A DNA stretch of 64,000 nucleotides. It comes from Anisus vortex (Eukaryota; Mollusca; Gastropoda; Planorbidae). Positions 1 to 12,800 of the stretch are shown piece by piece (positions within the stretch are counted from its first letter, which is position 1; each line of letters starts with the position of its first letter). The stretch is taken from NCBI GenBank assembly GCA_949126835.1, contig OX421499.1:8883026-8947025 (forward strand), in the 5' to 3' direction. A program made the translations under genes and the position numbers. The notes under the pieces are model-generated. The model had not been told where the DNA came from, searched no databases, and saw only the letters and a list, made by a program, of their open reading frames with translations.

Positions 1-50
1 AGTTTATTTATTAACAGGCTAAATTTTACTCCAATTAAATTTTTTGACAG

Positions 51-2278
51 GCTAGGAGTAAAACGTCCGTCTGCAGGTGGGGGCCTTGGAAGTGTATTGA
101 ATAAAATAACCAAGAAAAATAAGATGGGTACTCTGGTAAGTCGAATATTTTGAAACTGAAAGTTTTTTTAGAGTATGAAATTAAAGTATCCATTTCAAAC
201 AATGTTGATCCATAGGTCTTGTCAAGTAACATTAACCAAATTCCCATAGATATGGCCTACAAGGGGAATGTGTGGCCAGCAAAATGCCCAGCCTCAGTTA
301 CTTTCCCTAGCTAATGTCAGGGACACACTCCCAAACTCAAAAGATCTTCAGAAGGGTAGTCCAACACACTGTAGCAGCTAGACTACCATGTAAGTCTTGT
401 ATGAAGAAACCTATATTGGTCACCATGGAAGCCTCCAACAAATCTTCTGAACTATCCTGCATTGTTTTGCCCTTCGGATCTTGCAGGAGAAATAATTACT
501 ACTGAACCAGTTAATAAAACGTATTCAAATGTCATCAATATTTTTCTTCTTCGTTGACATCTCTGGTTATTCATCATGCTTGATTATAGCTCTACTGATG
601 TCAGTGAAAATTATTTCAGTTTCCTCCACTTGTGTATTTATGTAATATTGTATTCCTTTTTTACCTGTTCATTCCATAGAGCTTTAAGTCTAGCAGGGGG
701 AGAGAATTCAATTAATTTTTGTAAAGGCAACAAATTCTCTCTAGTTTTAATCCTGATTATAAAACGCCTGCATTTTTGTTTACACTGTTCTGGAGAGTGT
801 TTTTAAGCCCCTATGTGCGCTGATTAGCTGGGTGAAGTAAAGGTGGATGGACATTTCTCAGTGTATTGTGGTGGGCAGAGTGAAACAAATGCTAAACATT
901 CGGTGTGATCTATTTATAAACACGGATTGCAATGCTAATGTGCTCAATAGTTTTTTATTCATGAGTTAAAATGTTTATGCAGGATATTTTTTGTTAGCTT
1001 CAAGGCTTGGTTTGACCAGAGCCCACACAAGCCTATGTAGCGCCCCAGGACAAAAGTTTCAGCCACGCCCCCTTGCATACTGTAACTGCTTGTTTTAGTG
1101 CTATATTTAGACAATATTTGCTGCCCCTAGAAGGGTCGCCCCCGGGCATAAGCCCCCTCCCCCCCCATGTGAGGGCACTGGGTGTGACACATTGTAATGT
1201 GATTGATTTCATGACTGAATGTAACAATTTTGACAGGAAAAATCAAAGATTGACTGGGATGTTTTCAAGACAAAAGAAGGGATAGATGATGACCTAAAGA
1301 TTCACAATAAAGGTAAAATGGGGTAAGTGCTCAGCTGTTTTTATATCACTTAGGCCTTGTAGCTGTTTTTATATCACTTAGGCCTTGTCGCTGTTTTTAT
1401 ATCACTTAGGCCTTGTAGCTGTTTTTATATCACTTTGGCCTTGTAGCTGTTTTTATATCACTTAGGCATTGTAGCTGTTTTTATATCACTTAGGCCTTGT
1501 AGCTGTTTTTATATCACTTAGGCCTTGTAGCTGTTTTTATATCACTTAGGCCTTGTAGCTGTTTTTATATCACTTAGGCCTTGTCCGACAAAAATGTATT
1601 TTGGCATTAATTCTCTGGTTATTCTTTAATGTTACATATTTCTGCTTTGTCAGGCCTCACAACTCACATTGAATTCTCTTGTCTCATAGCTCTTGTCAAG
1701 TTGTAACTTTCACCATTGAATTCTCTTGTCTCATAGCTCTTGTCAAGTTGTAACTTTCACCATTGAATTCATAGTTTTATAAAGTAAAAGCTTGATATCA
1801 GTTGCAAATATTTTCTATTATGACTAATAACAGGCAGATATTATGGGCCATGGTAGCAGAGCGGCAGCACATTCGACTGGCGATCTGAAGGTCCTTGGTT
1901 GGAATCCTGGTGGAGGCTAGGATTTTTTTCCAGGATTTGAGGGTGTCCCTGAGTCTACCCAGCTCTGATGGGTACCTGACATTAGTTGGGGTAAAGTAAA
2001 GGCAGCTAGGGATTGTGCTGGCCACACATCCCCGTGTATGCCGTGGCCACAGAAACTGGTGAACGCTGCTTCACCAGCCCTTTGATCAGTTTGGACCGAA
2101 GGGAACTTTAGTTACTTTACTTACTTTTAGTTTAATCAGCAGTTTTAGTTACTTACAGACTTCCAATTTTTTTCCTCCCTACAGGTACACAGAAAGAATG
2201 GCCTTCCTGAACAGAACAGATCAGCGCCAGTATGAAATAGAGAGGTCATTAAGGCTTGGCAACAACAGCAAAAGATGA
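51..2278 (+). CDS. CFDP1: Craniofacial development protein 1 (BCNT/Bucentaur), 3' half
   Basis: Three coding exons are visible at 51-135, 1237-1322 and 2185-2278 (TGA 2276-2278). All have AG/GT borders and compatible phases: phase 0 between the first two, phase 2 between the last two. The joined frame reads ..RPSAGGGLGSVLNKI.., then TLEKSKIDWDVFK.., EGIDDDLKIHNKG, KMGYTERMAFLNR and QRQYEIERSLRL. This is the order and wording of the BCNT-C domain that ends every CFDP1/Swc5/YETI protein. Family knowledge: CFDP1 is a subunit of the SRCAP/SWR1-type chromatin remodeller that loads histone H2A.Z, so it should be nuclear. The N-terminal acidic half lies upstream of the window. The first exon starts with the last base of a split codon. 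The introns hold a 28-bp minisatellite and a SINE. The end ..GNNSKR is a little divergent from the usual family end. High confidence in family; the missing exons cannot be assessed. Confidence 0.93.
250..312 (-). repeat. SINE tail fragment
   Basis: The stretch matches, on the minus strand, the tail of the SINE family at 1844-2125 (ACATTAG.., GGCTGGGCATT.., GCTGGCCACACAT). Only the tail is present. It lies in a CFDP1 intron. Confidence 0.5.
1333..1584 (+). repeat. 28-bp minisatellite, nine copies
   Basis: A 28-bp unit (GCTGTTTTTATATCACTTAG followed by GCCTTGTA) repeats nine times head to tail with only a few single-base variants, in the CFDP1 intron directly after the donor at 1323. The near-identity of copies suggests recent expansion. 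Confidence 0.95.
1668..1769 (+). repeat. Tandem duplication, unit about 47 bp
   Basis: Two near-identical copies of a segment beginning TTGAATTCTCTTGTCTCATA and ending AACTTTCACCA stand head to tail inside the CFDP1 intron; the start of a third follows. Confidence 0.85.
1844..2125 (+). repeat. tRNA-derived SINE, full-length copy (family 1)
   Basis: The head has an A-box-like TGGTAGCAGAGCGG and a B-box-like GGTTGGAATCC, the internal polymerase III promoter of a tRNA-derived SINE. The body (GGGTGTCCCTGAGTCTACCC.., GATGGGTACCTGACATTAG) and tail (GGTGAACGCTGCTTCACCAG) recur at 3866-4112, 10085-10335 (minus) and 60495-62070. The tail word GAACGCTGCTTCACCAG is the best tag for the family. Confidence 0.85.
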
Positions 2279-2599
2279 TCAGTTTGTTTCGGTTTGTTGA
2301 GTGACAAGTGTTCCATGATTGACCAAAGCTGAGAACTATGTTATGTTTCTCCTGGCTCTTCAAACGACTTCAAGTGTAACCCTCGCTACTTCATTACCTC
2401 TCAGTCTGATTTTTGTGATCCTCGGTTGTCCTTTAAAAACACCGGATGCTCAATTAAGTTGTGTGTTAACTGTGTAATCTTTATTCTGGAAGAAATGTTC
2501 TGTTTTGATTAGTTCAATGAGAGTGTCCATAATGAAAATAACAAGAAGATTTCTGTGGATAAAGTGGCTGGTGACATACAATTATTACACCTTCTAAAT

Positions 2600-2821
2600 C
2601 AGTGGTCCCCAAAACGTGTGGCAGGCCACACTGAAGAGCATCAATGTATATACAGTGTAAAAGAGGAGTGTTGCAATGGCTGTCCTAATTAATTTTTTTT
2701 TCTTTTCAATTTTATACTGTAAAATGTAACATCATAGGTGTTTTGACTTGTGAAAAGGCTACATAGGAAGAACTTACTTTACTTAGGGGTGTCAGGAGTG
2801 AAAGAAATTTGAGAACCACTG
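2600..2821. mobile_element. hAT-like MITE
   Basis: The ends CAGTGGTCCCCAAA and TTTGAGAACCACTG are inverted repeats of the common hAT type (CAGTGGTYCYCAAA). Flanks TTCTAAAT and CTTTAGAT are a plausible but decayed 8-bp target duplication (5 of 8). No coding capacity is visible in the 222 bp. Confidence 0.65.
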
Positions 2822-3865
2822 CTTTAGATGTTTATATTCCATAGTTTCAAATAGTTTTTTGCTATTCTTTTTTTTTATATATTCAAACTGATTTTTCATT
2901 GTTTTATTGTTGTTACTTTTATATTGAAATTGTCCTAATCAATAATGGAACCCTTGTTCATTTGTTGCTTAGCTTGGCTGCAGTCTTCATCCAAATCTTC
3001 CAGCATAAAATTGTATGCAGTCGCTCAAAAGTATCTGGTCGTAGGATCTCAACATCTTTTAAAAGGGAAGAAGAAACTAGTCAATAAAATTGTTCAGAGG
3101 GCATGTACATTGTTATTTCTAAAGAATCAGTTTTTGTAATCAGTCTTTACTTCCACTGGCTTTCAGGAGTTAAAACCAAACAAGGAGATGATAACATGAG
3201 AAAATGTGGCAAGGGGGATAACTAGGGATTAGAAAGGGCAATAAGTTGTTTTATTTTTCTCACATTTTGTTTTTCCATCAAAGAAAACACAGAAAAAATT
3301 TTGCTTCTTGTTCGCTGTTGTTGTTGTCTTTTGTATTACTTTTAAAAAAAATTTTTACAAAATATTATGTGGCTGTCAGGAAAATGTTAAGTTGACTATA
3401 TTTTGTGTTGTTAGTTGTGTACATGTATGTATTTCTTTGATTAATTAAATGTGTACAAATAAGGCATGGACCTTGCTTTGTTGTTATGTTTGAACTAGTT
3501 GTAATCACAAAACTATTGCAAGCAGACAACAATTTACATATGTATTTAAGATAACAAAAAAAAAATATTTGTAAGGTTTAATGTTGAATAAAAAAAGATT
3601 GCCTCTACTCCCTCCCATACAGTACTTTTCACCACTCCCATCCACCCATTTAAGTGATAGGAGTAATTGTGAGTGTACTTATTTAAAGAACTCTTCAAGT
3701 CAAGAAACAAAGTGAAAGTGAAACACTTCAACACTTGGAAAATAAGATCACATAGAGACTGTGGATAAACATACATACACATTACAAGAATAAATGATTT
3801 GGAAGCTTTTAATTTTTTAGAAATATGTAGGTTTAAATAAGGTTTAAAATATTTCTTTAGAAATT
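2822..3865. other. Non-coding spacer
   Basis: AT-rich DNA downstream of CFDP1. Short open frames show neither splice context nor recognisable protein. I see no gene here. Confidence 0.5.
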
Positions 3866-4112
3866 AATGACTGGCATACCAAATGTCCTGGGTTTGAATC
3901 CTGGTGATGGCTAGGATTATTTCCCGGGTCTGAAGGGTGTCCCTGAGTCTACCCAGCTCTGATGGGTACCTGACCTTAGTTGGGGTAAAGTAAAAGCGGC
4001 TGTGCATAGTGCTGGCCACACAATCACCTAGTATGCTTTGGTCACTAAAACTGGTGAACGCTGCTTCACCAGCCCTATGCATCCATTTGGTCCTACGGGA
4101 TACATTACTTTA
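3866..4112 (+). repeat. SINE family 1 copy with 5' part of the head missing
   Basis: It retains the B box (GGTTTGAATCC) and the full body and tail of the family (GATGGGTACCTGACCTTAG, GGTGAACGCTGCTTCACCAG). The A-box half of the head is not recognisable. Confidence 0.8.
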
Positions 4113-4413
4113 CAAAAATGCTATAACAGGGGGAGAAACAGAAGTAGACTCAGCGGATGCCCTCTAGTCCACAAGATCAACAGGCCTATGTTATCAGAAG
4201 TCATTCTGTTGTGACTTCTTCAAGACATGAAAGAAACCAAAAAGTGGTGTATGCAACCGTCTTTATCTTATCGTATGTGTCATGTGCACCACCGTGCACC
4301 CCTTCTACGCAGAAGATTATTGCTTCATACACCTCTGTGTGCGTTTGTTTTAAAATGTAGAACCTATAGCCTTACTTACATTTCTATAAGTGCTTTAAAT
4401 CATGTTTTGGTTG

Positions 4414-4718
4414 TTAGTTTTCTTGGCAAGTCGATCATAGTTAACCCATTCTAATACGAGTTTTCTTGGCAAGTCGATCATAGTTAACCCATTCAAATAC
4501 GAGTTTTCTTGGCAAGTCGATCATAGTTAACCCATTCAAATACGAGTTTTCTTGGCAAGTCGATCATAGTTAACCCATTCAAATACGAGTTTTCTTGGCA
4601 AGTCGATCATAGTTAACCCATTCTAATACGAGTTTTCTTGGCAAGTCGATCATAGTTAACCCATTCAAATACGAGTTTTCTTGGCAAGTCGATCATAGTT
4701 AACCCATTCTAATACGAA
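4414..4718 (+). repeat. 43-bp minisatellite, about seven copies
   Basis: A 43-bp unit starting GTTTTCTTGGCAAGTCGATC and ending CATTCWAATACGA repeats about seven times with essentially one variable position (A/T). Confidence 0.95.
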
Positions 4719-4768
4719 TGCCCTCTAAGAAAAATGCACGTATTTCATACATAATATATATTATGTAA

Positions 4769-5184
4769 GGGGCCGTTCATAAAAAATACATCACGTGATT
4801 TTTACCCTTCCCCCCTCCAACCAACTTCATCACAATTAAGTAGTCGACTCCTCCAGCCCTCTTTTTTTCCTTCTCCAAAATATGACATCACAAAGTCCAG
4901 CAATTTTGCGCGCCATTGAGCTTTGGACTATATAAGCCTAAGCTAAAGTTAATGTGATTTTTACTTTTAAAGTTTAAAGTTTTCAAGTAGGGCCTATTGA
5001 TAATTTGATAAAACAATAAGCTTAGTTTTTAAATAGGCCTAGCTACTTTAAGTAGAATTTGCCGCCTCCACCCACATTGCAAACTGCTATCATAATATAG
5101 CCTATCTATTATCACAGCCTAGAACAACTAATCTAGACCCCAATCCCTAAGTAATTTTAAGTGACGTCATTAATGGGCGGTCCC
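4769..5184. mobile_element. PIF/Harbinger-like MITE
   Basis: Ends GGGGCCGTTCATAAA and (on the other strand) GGGACCGCCCATTAA form imperfect inverted repeats, both followed inward by a CACGTGA or GACGTCA block. The element is flanked on both sides by TAA, the 3-bp target duplication typical of PIF/Harbinger. The 416 bp are non-coding. Confidence 0.6.
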
Positions 5185-5357
5185 TAACCAGTGTACTAAC
5201 CACGCTGTTTTGTTTTTTCGAGTAACGCTTCAGGGCCTATTACCTTAGATATCTTTATAAGCCTACGTTGTTATTTTATTTTAATGAAATAGATCTAACA
5301 TCCCCATATATAAAAAATCAGTTTTTATATTATAGGCCCCATATATATAAAGCTAGG

Positions 5358-6491
5358 CAGGGTCGTATTTAGGATTGTGGGGGCCCTGTTCCCAAATTTA
5401 TGTGGCCCCTTGTGACCTCGCCCCTGCCTTCCACATACCTCAAAAAAGTGCCGTTAAGCTTAATTCATGTTATATTATTACATTCTGTAAAATCATAAAT
5501 TGTATGTTGCTCATAGCTTGGTTGAACTGGATCGCTTAAAATTGTGGGGGAATAAATGAATTTTACTTTACATTTTCAACGAAAGAATGGGGATGTCACT
5601 AAAAATTATTTTTGGGATGTGTGGGGGCCCCTCAGGGCCGGATTTAGATGAAAAGAGGCCCTAGGCTATTCGAATCCACTTATTAGGCCCTTTCATCTCC
5701 AATTTTTAAGTTTGTAAATTACATGAGAGATAATAAAATACATCAATACTGTGATATAGGCCTATATCAATATGTTGAATAACACATGTTGTAGCCTAAT
5801 GGGTAGGCCTACTAATCTTTATAAAAAAAATGTAGCACGGGTAATGAATAAAAAAAAAGTCGAGAACACTTATTTGGACATTTATTCTCGGCACCATGTA
5901 TAGATCTAGTAATTGTAACAATAACTAATCAAACATAACACACAACATTTACAAAGAAACAAAATTCAAAAAATGAAAATCTTTTACTACGAAAAATACG
6001 CAATAAAAATTATCATATTTTCTATCAAATTAAATTAAATATAGACCAAAGTCAATTCAAATATTATATTTCATAATAATTCGCATTTAAATTTTTAAGC
6101 ATGAATAGTTAAACTAAACCAGAAATGGAACTTTATTCAAACAAAATCCAGATCACAAAAAAAAAGAAAATATCAAATTGTAGGCCTATATCATTTTAAA
6201 TTTTATGTTAATAGTTCTTTTATTTAAAAACTGATTCTATCCAAGTAGGCTATAGGCCTACATTTAAAAGGAAATGGTAGATTTGAATATTTTCTTTCTA
6301 AACTTTTACACACAAAATTCTTCTATAAGCTCATCAAAATTTATTTTTGCTAACAATTGAATGTAGCGGCCCCTCTTGATCTTGAGGCCCTATGCTTAAA
6401 CCGTGAGAGCCTATAGGAAAATCCGGCCCTGGGGCCCCTCTTCCAATGGAACACGTGGAACATGCCTAAAATTGGCCTAAATACGCCAATG
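5358..6491. mobile_element. hAT-like MITE (family M1), split by a second MITE
   Basis: The ends CAGGGTCGTATTTAGG and CCTAAATACGCCAATG are inverted repeats. Removing the nested element at 5633-6439 leaves about 327 bp, which matches a 326-bp copy at 21704-22029 along its length (GGGCCGTTAA.., ATTTTCAACGAAAGAATGGG..). The target duplication of this copy is not recognisable. Confidence 0.75.
5633..6431. mobile_element. Nested hAT-like MITE (family M2)
   Basis: Terminal inverted repeat CAGGGCCGGATTT is perfect at both ends (AAATCCGGCCCTG at the right). The flanks GGGCCCCT at 5625-5632 and 6432-6439 are an exact 8-bp target duplication, as expected of hAT elements. The 799-bp interior is AT-rich and non-coding. 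Confidence 0.9.
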
Positions 6492-6673
6492 ACGCATATT
6501 GACTTAAAACTTAAAAGGGATAAAAGGGAGGACTCACGTAGCTGACAGTGACAAAAGAAAGTAAACAAACGAATAAAAATAAAAGGATTTAGATATAGAT
6601 ATATGTTTATAGTTATAAAGTTCTACCCATATTTGACATAAAAACAAAATTCTGAGATACCCATAATCTAGAG

Positions 6674-7450
6674 CATAGGTTCTCAACCTTTTTCGGCTCA
6701 CCGCCCCCTTTTAATTTTTTTTTCCGCTCACCGCCCCCCCCCCCAACTTAATTTTAGCGGAAACATTTGTTAATTAAAGGGAGATAATTAACCCGTTTCA
6801 TTTGAGGTAATATTTCAATTTTTTTTCTTTTATAAAAAACTAAATGACTTGCATTTATAACTTTGAAATAATATGATAGAACTGTAAAAAATTATTTGAA
6901 AATTTTAGAAATATTATATGACTAAAGAATTTATATGAATATTTTCAAGCATTACAATAACTACCCAGTTTGTATGATTACTACGTATCTATACCGCTCA
7001 GCTATTGTGGTTACTTCTTTACGAAGGATTCAAACGTATTAAAGGACATCTCGGTAATACCAATAGATCAAAAGAGAAAGAGTAATATTAGCAGATGTCA
7101 AGGCGACAGTCCGGTGAATCAATCATTACACGAGACGGCTGCCACTGCCTACCATATTTGCCAAATACTAACCCCTACTTCATCGAAAAGTCATTGCGAT
7201 TCTTATTTGTTCAATAATATGTATGCCTACTGTTGTGGGATATCAGATATTTAGTAGCACTTGGGTATGCATCGTATTTTATCCAAAAACTAATCGATTC
7301 AAATAGCTGAGGTGATGAAATTATTGCAGGTACGTTTGTACCGCCCATTTGCCCTTCATCGCCCCCCAATCGCCCCCGGAAATGTTATCGCCCCCCTAAA
7401 GCTTCTCATCGCCCCCTGGGGGGCGATATCGCCCCCGTTGAGAACCTATG
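6674..7450. mobile_element. hAT-like element (family M3)
   Basis: Ends CATAGGTTCTCAAC and GTTGAGAACCTATG are perfect inverted repeats. The 8-bp flank ATCTAGAG is exactly duplicated at 6666-6673 and 7451-7458 and matches the nTCTAGAn preference of hAT transposases. The right end carries a short array of ATCGCCCCC-type units. A 94-codon open frame at 6970-7254 shows no transposase motif. Confidence 0.9.
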
Positions 7451-7458
7451 ATCTAGAG

Positions 7459-8941
7459 ATATATTCCCAGTAACCCGTACAGAAACGTTATAGTCACGTG
7501 ACAAATCTTGACATATCTAGTGGTTGAGCAAATGAAACTAAAAATTGATTATAAATTATTGGGAAGTCGCGGCAGTTCCTGGAAACGTATCTAATTTTGG
7601 AACTAGGTAAACCGTTACAATCAAAACTGTAGCATATATCACAAAAAGTCCTACCTGAATTTTACAACAATAAATGTTGCTTTAAAGGCAAAGGCAAGTT
7701 TATAAAACAAAATTAAAAAAAAAAAGAATTCGAGTTTTGGTATGTTTTTAATAGATACAAATAGTAAATAGTGTAGCCTATATTCTATATATTATATATT
7801 CCTATATTCTATTCTACTCTAGCATTAATCATTAATTTTAATCTATGGTATCATTTAGTAGCCTATGCTTTTTTTTTAGTCTATTAATTATGATAGGCCT
7901 ACTAATTACTAATCTAATATCTCATGTTTGTACATTATGTTATAGTGTTATAGGCTAGTTAATGAAACTTAATGTTATCCCCTTTTTAAAGTTTACTTTT
8001 ATATTAACTTTCTTTAGGCCTAATTTTTTAATTTTTACAGTAATATTAGTTAGGATATAGTCTAGATCTAGGCATATTATTATTTTTAGCCTAATATATT
8101 AATAACTAAATAACTAAACTAGGCTATATTAATTAGACCCATAAAACCTTTATTCCTATATTATATACTAGGCCTATATATAGTATAGGCATAGACCTAC
8201 CTATATAATAAGGCCTAGGCTATATAAATTATACCTAGTTAAGTTATGGCATATGCTAGGCCTTCTCCTTTATATTTAATAAAGCAAACCAAACTTTCTC
8301 TTGCATCCTTTAACAATTTGTATAAAATTCGACTCCATCACTTTTTTAAAAGCTTTTAATACTTTTATGCTGTTATTAGCCTGTATGGTCCAAGGCAAAT
8401 TTTTTTTTTTTACTAAGGCTGTTAATAAAAACAATAGTTTAGTATTTGCATTATAAAGAAAGGCATTACAATTTCCATGCAGTATGTTGCAGTCACCAAT
8501 CATCCTTAATTTATTCTTTTAACAAATTCATAGCCTGACTACGTCTATAAAGGCTGCAGCTATTACGCCACGTTGCCACAGAGATTCGCTGTTATTCTTC
8601 CGCCTTCAGTCACAAACTAAAAATATAATCATTTACAAAATTAAAGAAAATATAAAGAACAAAACATAGGCTAACATGGATAAAAGAAAAAAAAGAAGAA
8701 GACATAAGTAAATCAACTAAAAAAATACATCATACATATACAATATAAACAAAAACAAAAGAGACTGCACAGCAAAACACAAGATCTGGAAAACCTGAAT
8801 GGTCAGTTTCACGCTATAAGTGAAAGCAAAGCAAAACTCTAGTCACCATTTGTTATTTGTATTTTGATTAGTTTATAAATATGTAATTGGACAACAATTA
8901 TTTGTTTAAAATCAACAAATTCAGTAGTAAGGCCTATAGGT
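7459..8941. other. AT-rich non-coding spacer
   Basis: Very AT-rich, with many TAGGCCTA-type words (for example near 7893, 8170 and 8210). No exon with supported splice sites and no homology-bearing frame was seen. Confidence 0.5.
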
Positions 8942-9139
8942 CAGGGGTCAGCAACCTATGGCACGCATGCCAAACCTGAGCAAATTTCAATGGCACGTGG
9001 AAGACCACAAAAAGTAAATTAAGGCCTTTTTGACTAGAAATTGACTGCTAGAGCACTATGACTTTTTAAGCTGTTGGCACGCTGGATGAATTAGAAATCC
9101 TACTTTGGCACGCTATTATCAAAAGGTTGCCGACACCTG
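8942..9139. mobile_element. Small hAT-like MITE (198 bp)
   Basis: Ends CAGGGGTCAGCAACCT and AGGTTGCCGACACCTG form 16-bp inverted repeats with two mismatches. Flanks CTATAGGT (8934-8941) and GTATAGGT (9140-9147) are an 8-bp target duplication with one mismatch. An inner GGCACGC word is also inverted. Confidence 0.88.
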
Positions 9140-9818
9140 GTATAGGTGACATGATAAAAAATTCTTGGTTGGGACATTTCCTATTTATGTATTAAACTTT
9201 TTTTTCATCCGCTTAATGGCCTAGAAGTATATATAAAGGTTATATGTTATTTATTTAATTTCTCAAATGCTTGTTAGGCCCTATACTGCTATATTCTTAT
9301 GAGAACTTTTTTAAAGTAATCTTTTTATGACCATGTTGTATCATATTAGTGTCAAAGTTTATGTTTATATATATAAGGGAGTTGTTTTTGTTCAAAACTT
9401 TTGATCTCGTATAGATGTCTTCACAAACTCAAATTGGTATTATTTGAAATTATATATGGTGACAGGCACTACCTAATAAATATATACATATTAATGTATA
9501 GTTGTAATGTGATTTTTTTTATCACAGTAGAACTTTAAAATTAGTATACCTACTTATGTGACGTTATCATACTTTAATATATCATACATTATTTTTTATG
9601 TTACATGTAACAGCAGGCCATACCTACATTATATATATATTATAAACATTCCTCTACAGAAGGATGCTATTGATCTCTTATTCAACATTGTTATAGGCCT
9701 ACTGTACTATACACATATTCATGTTCACGTTTGTTTATTTGTAACATGTTTTATTTAATATTTGACCACAGACTGTAAGATTAACAGTGCTGGGAGTTTT
9801 AGATAAGACAACAGCATC

Positions 9819-12800
9819 ATGAATTCTGGGTGAGTATAATATTGGACTTGAAGATAATTCAGGAACATCTTTCTATATTAAAAGAGATTTGTTTTGAAGT
9901 ATCTGCTACACCTATGCATGTATATAAATATATAATAAAAAATCTGACACTTTTATATTCTTATTGACCATCATGGATAATGCTTGATACAAAAAATAAA
10001 AGTCTACTATATTATTAATATTAATATAATTTATTTTAGTTATTTAAGTTGAACTATATATTTAGAATACAGCTATAGATAAACTTATAGTAAAGCAATC
10101 CAGTCAGACCAATTTCATCAGTTTCTCTAGCCAGTGCATTCTAGGGGATTGTGTGGCAGCACAACCCCCAGCCGCCAATACTCTGCCCCAACTAATGTCA
10201 GGTACCCATCAGAACTGGGTAGACTCGAGGACATTCTCCAGACCTGGGAACAAAGCCTAGCCTTCACTAGGATTTGAACCCGGGACTTTTAGTCCGCCCA
10301 CCAAATGTGCTGCTGCTTGGCCACCGTGCTTATGAAATACAATTAATTATAGTGTCTTGGTCTACAGGTTACCTTTGAAAAATATATATCATATAAAAGA
10401 TAAACCCCCCCAAAAAATATTTCTATTTGACTCCTATGGCTAATAATGATATGGCATTATATGTTTAAAAAGTAATGCTAATAATGATTGATATATGGCA
10501 TTATATGTTTAAAAAGTAATGCTAATAATGATTGATATATGGCATTATATGTTTAAAAAGTAATGTAAATTAGTCAGAAGCGACAGAAGTAAAAGAGTTC
10601 ATAAGTAGACATTTAAAGAAATTCACATTATAATGTAGAAATCAACTTGGTTTCTGGTAGCATAAACAGGTCAATGTTACTATATATATATATATATATA
10701 TATATAATTAGTATGGAGTATGGAACATATAATTTTCAGTTATGGTGTTAACAAAAGTTTATTTTGTTTTAATGTGCATACTAATTTTGTCTAGGTTTGG
10801 CAGAGGAAATTCTAGCTCAAGGAGACCACCATTTTCAGCCAACAGACGAAACAGTGACAATTTGTCAGAAAGATTTGGGTATGAATCATGAAGCTTTTTA
10901 CAATATAGAATTGACCTTTAAGAAAGAGATTATTTCTTTCTAAGCAGATCAACCAGTGGTTTAAGTTATACTTTTGCAATTTTAAAAGGGTTTTAAATAA
11001 TATTTATTTGTTGGCTTTTCTTATCTAGCTCAGGTAAGGAGAATTTGAAGAGAACATCTAATGTTTTTTTTTATGGTATTCATATAAATAAATAATTGAT
11101 TTCAAATACAAGTGCAATTAGTGCAACATTTGATTAAAAAAATATAGATAACCCAAAAATATACCCACATGAAGATACACGACTGAGCTATATATTATAT
11201 TTATATTTATAAATAGGCTTACATATCTGTATTACTATTTTACCAACTATATTTCATTTTGCAATAAAGAATCACTACCAGTATTTATTTTAATTGCCTA
11301 AACCATTCTGAACAGATTTACAGTCCCCACAGCATGATGTGCACAATTTATAAACATTTTATGGCTTCAAAATGCTAATAAATCTTCCTATTTCAAATAT
11401 ATATAATTTGTTAATAATTAAACTGAGCTAACCAGTTTTTATTAGCTTTTCTTATTAACACTGGACTAACTGAGTTTAAGATGTTAAGTTAAAGGCATAT
11501 AAATTATCTTTATTTCTGAGTGGCTTCTGGACCTAAATTAGGTTGCCTAAACAAACCATGAAAATCAACTAATTAAAAAAAATCAATTTAAATCCTAATC
11601 AAAATCAAACCATTGATAAGCATTGAATGAAATAAACTTCTGTACAACAGGAACATTTGTAACATAATAAGAATATATATTAATTATTTTTTTTTAGCTC
11701 TGGTGATAATGTTGGCCATCCTAGGCGAGCTTCAAGAGATAGGAATTTCTATGAAGATAATGGACAGATGGGAAGAAATGAAGAACTATTCAAGAACACA
11801 CAGGGATCCAGAAATACGGATGATGGCAATGGGCAAGGTCGAGGCGGCAGAGGTCGTAGGGACAGAGAAAATCAGGCACCAAGGCCTATGACTTATGGCA
11901 GGCTTCGGACATGGGCGGAATCAGAAGATGCGGGTCAACTGGTTTTATTTATGGCATCGGAAAGAAAGCAGATTGAAAAGTTTTTAAAAGAGGACAGAGT
12001 GAAAGAAGATTGGTTTAGTTTATTGGTGAAAGCCACCTCACATGCAATCACAGCACAGCACCAGAAGGAATCAATCATACAGCTATTGGATATACTTTGT
12101 GGTACACCCTTTTTTGACATACATCTAACTTTATATCTATTAGATACAGTACACCAATTCAGTTTGGATCAAAGGGAATCATTTTTTAAATCAGTGATCA
12201 GCTTACTTAATGAAATTTTAAACAAAGTTCCCAAACATGCCATTAAATGCCTCAGTGGTGCACAACAATTGCTTAATGAAACAGCAGGGCTAGGTCTGAA
12301 CCAAGAGATTTCTGAGTCACTCAGAGCTATCATTGTCCGATCAAAAGAAAGCCACTCAAAAGAAAAAAACAAACAAGAATCTGTAAAAGGTGGTGGAAAT
12401 TTCACCAAAGCAAATCAAGATGAAAAACCGCCTGACAACTTTTTAGAGTTGGATGTTGTGCCGACAGTAGTGGACTTGAAAGAAGATGCAAAGCCCTTTA
12501 TTCGATGTGCTGTCACAAAAGGGGCCTATGAAGACGTGCATAATTACCTTGACATTCAGTTCCGGCTGATGAGGCAAGACTTCATTTCTCCGCTGCAGAA
12601 AGGGATCAATGAATTTAGAAAGAATGGCTGCAAGAAAAATTTCAAATGCTCTGATTTGAGGCTATACTTTGATGTGCACATTATCGGTACAGTATTCAAG
12701 GATGGTATAGACCATATCTTGCAGTTTGATGTCTCCAAATTGAATGGTGTGAAATGGGAGTTCTCAAAGCGTCTAATTTTTGGATCCTTATTGTGTCTGT

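Noticed and set aside
11703..11891. 62-codon + frame at the start of the ZNFX1-A giant exon
   Set aside because: It is an alternative frame of exon 3; the splice-compatible frame is the helicase one beginning ..GSGDNVGHPRRAS.
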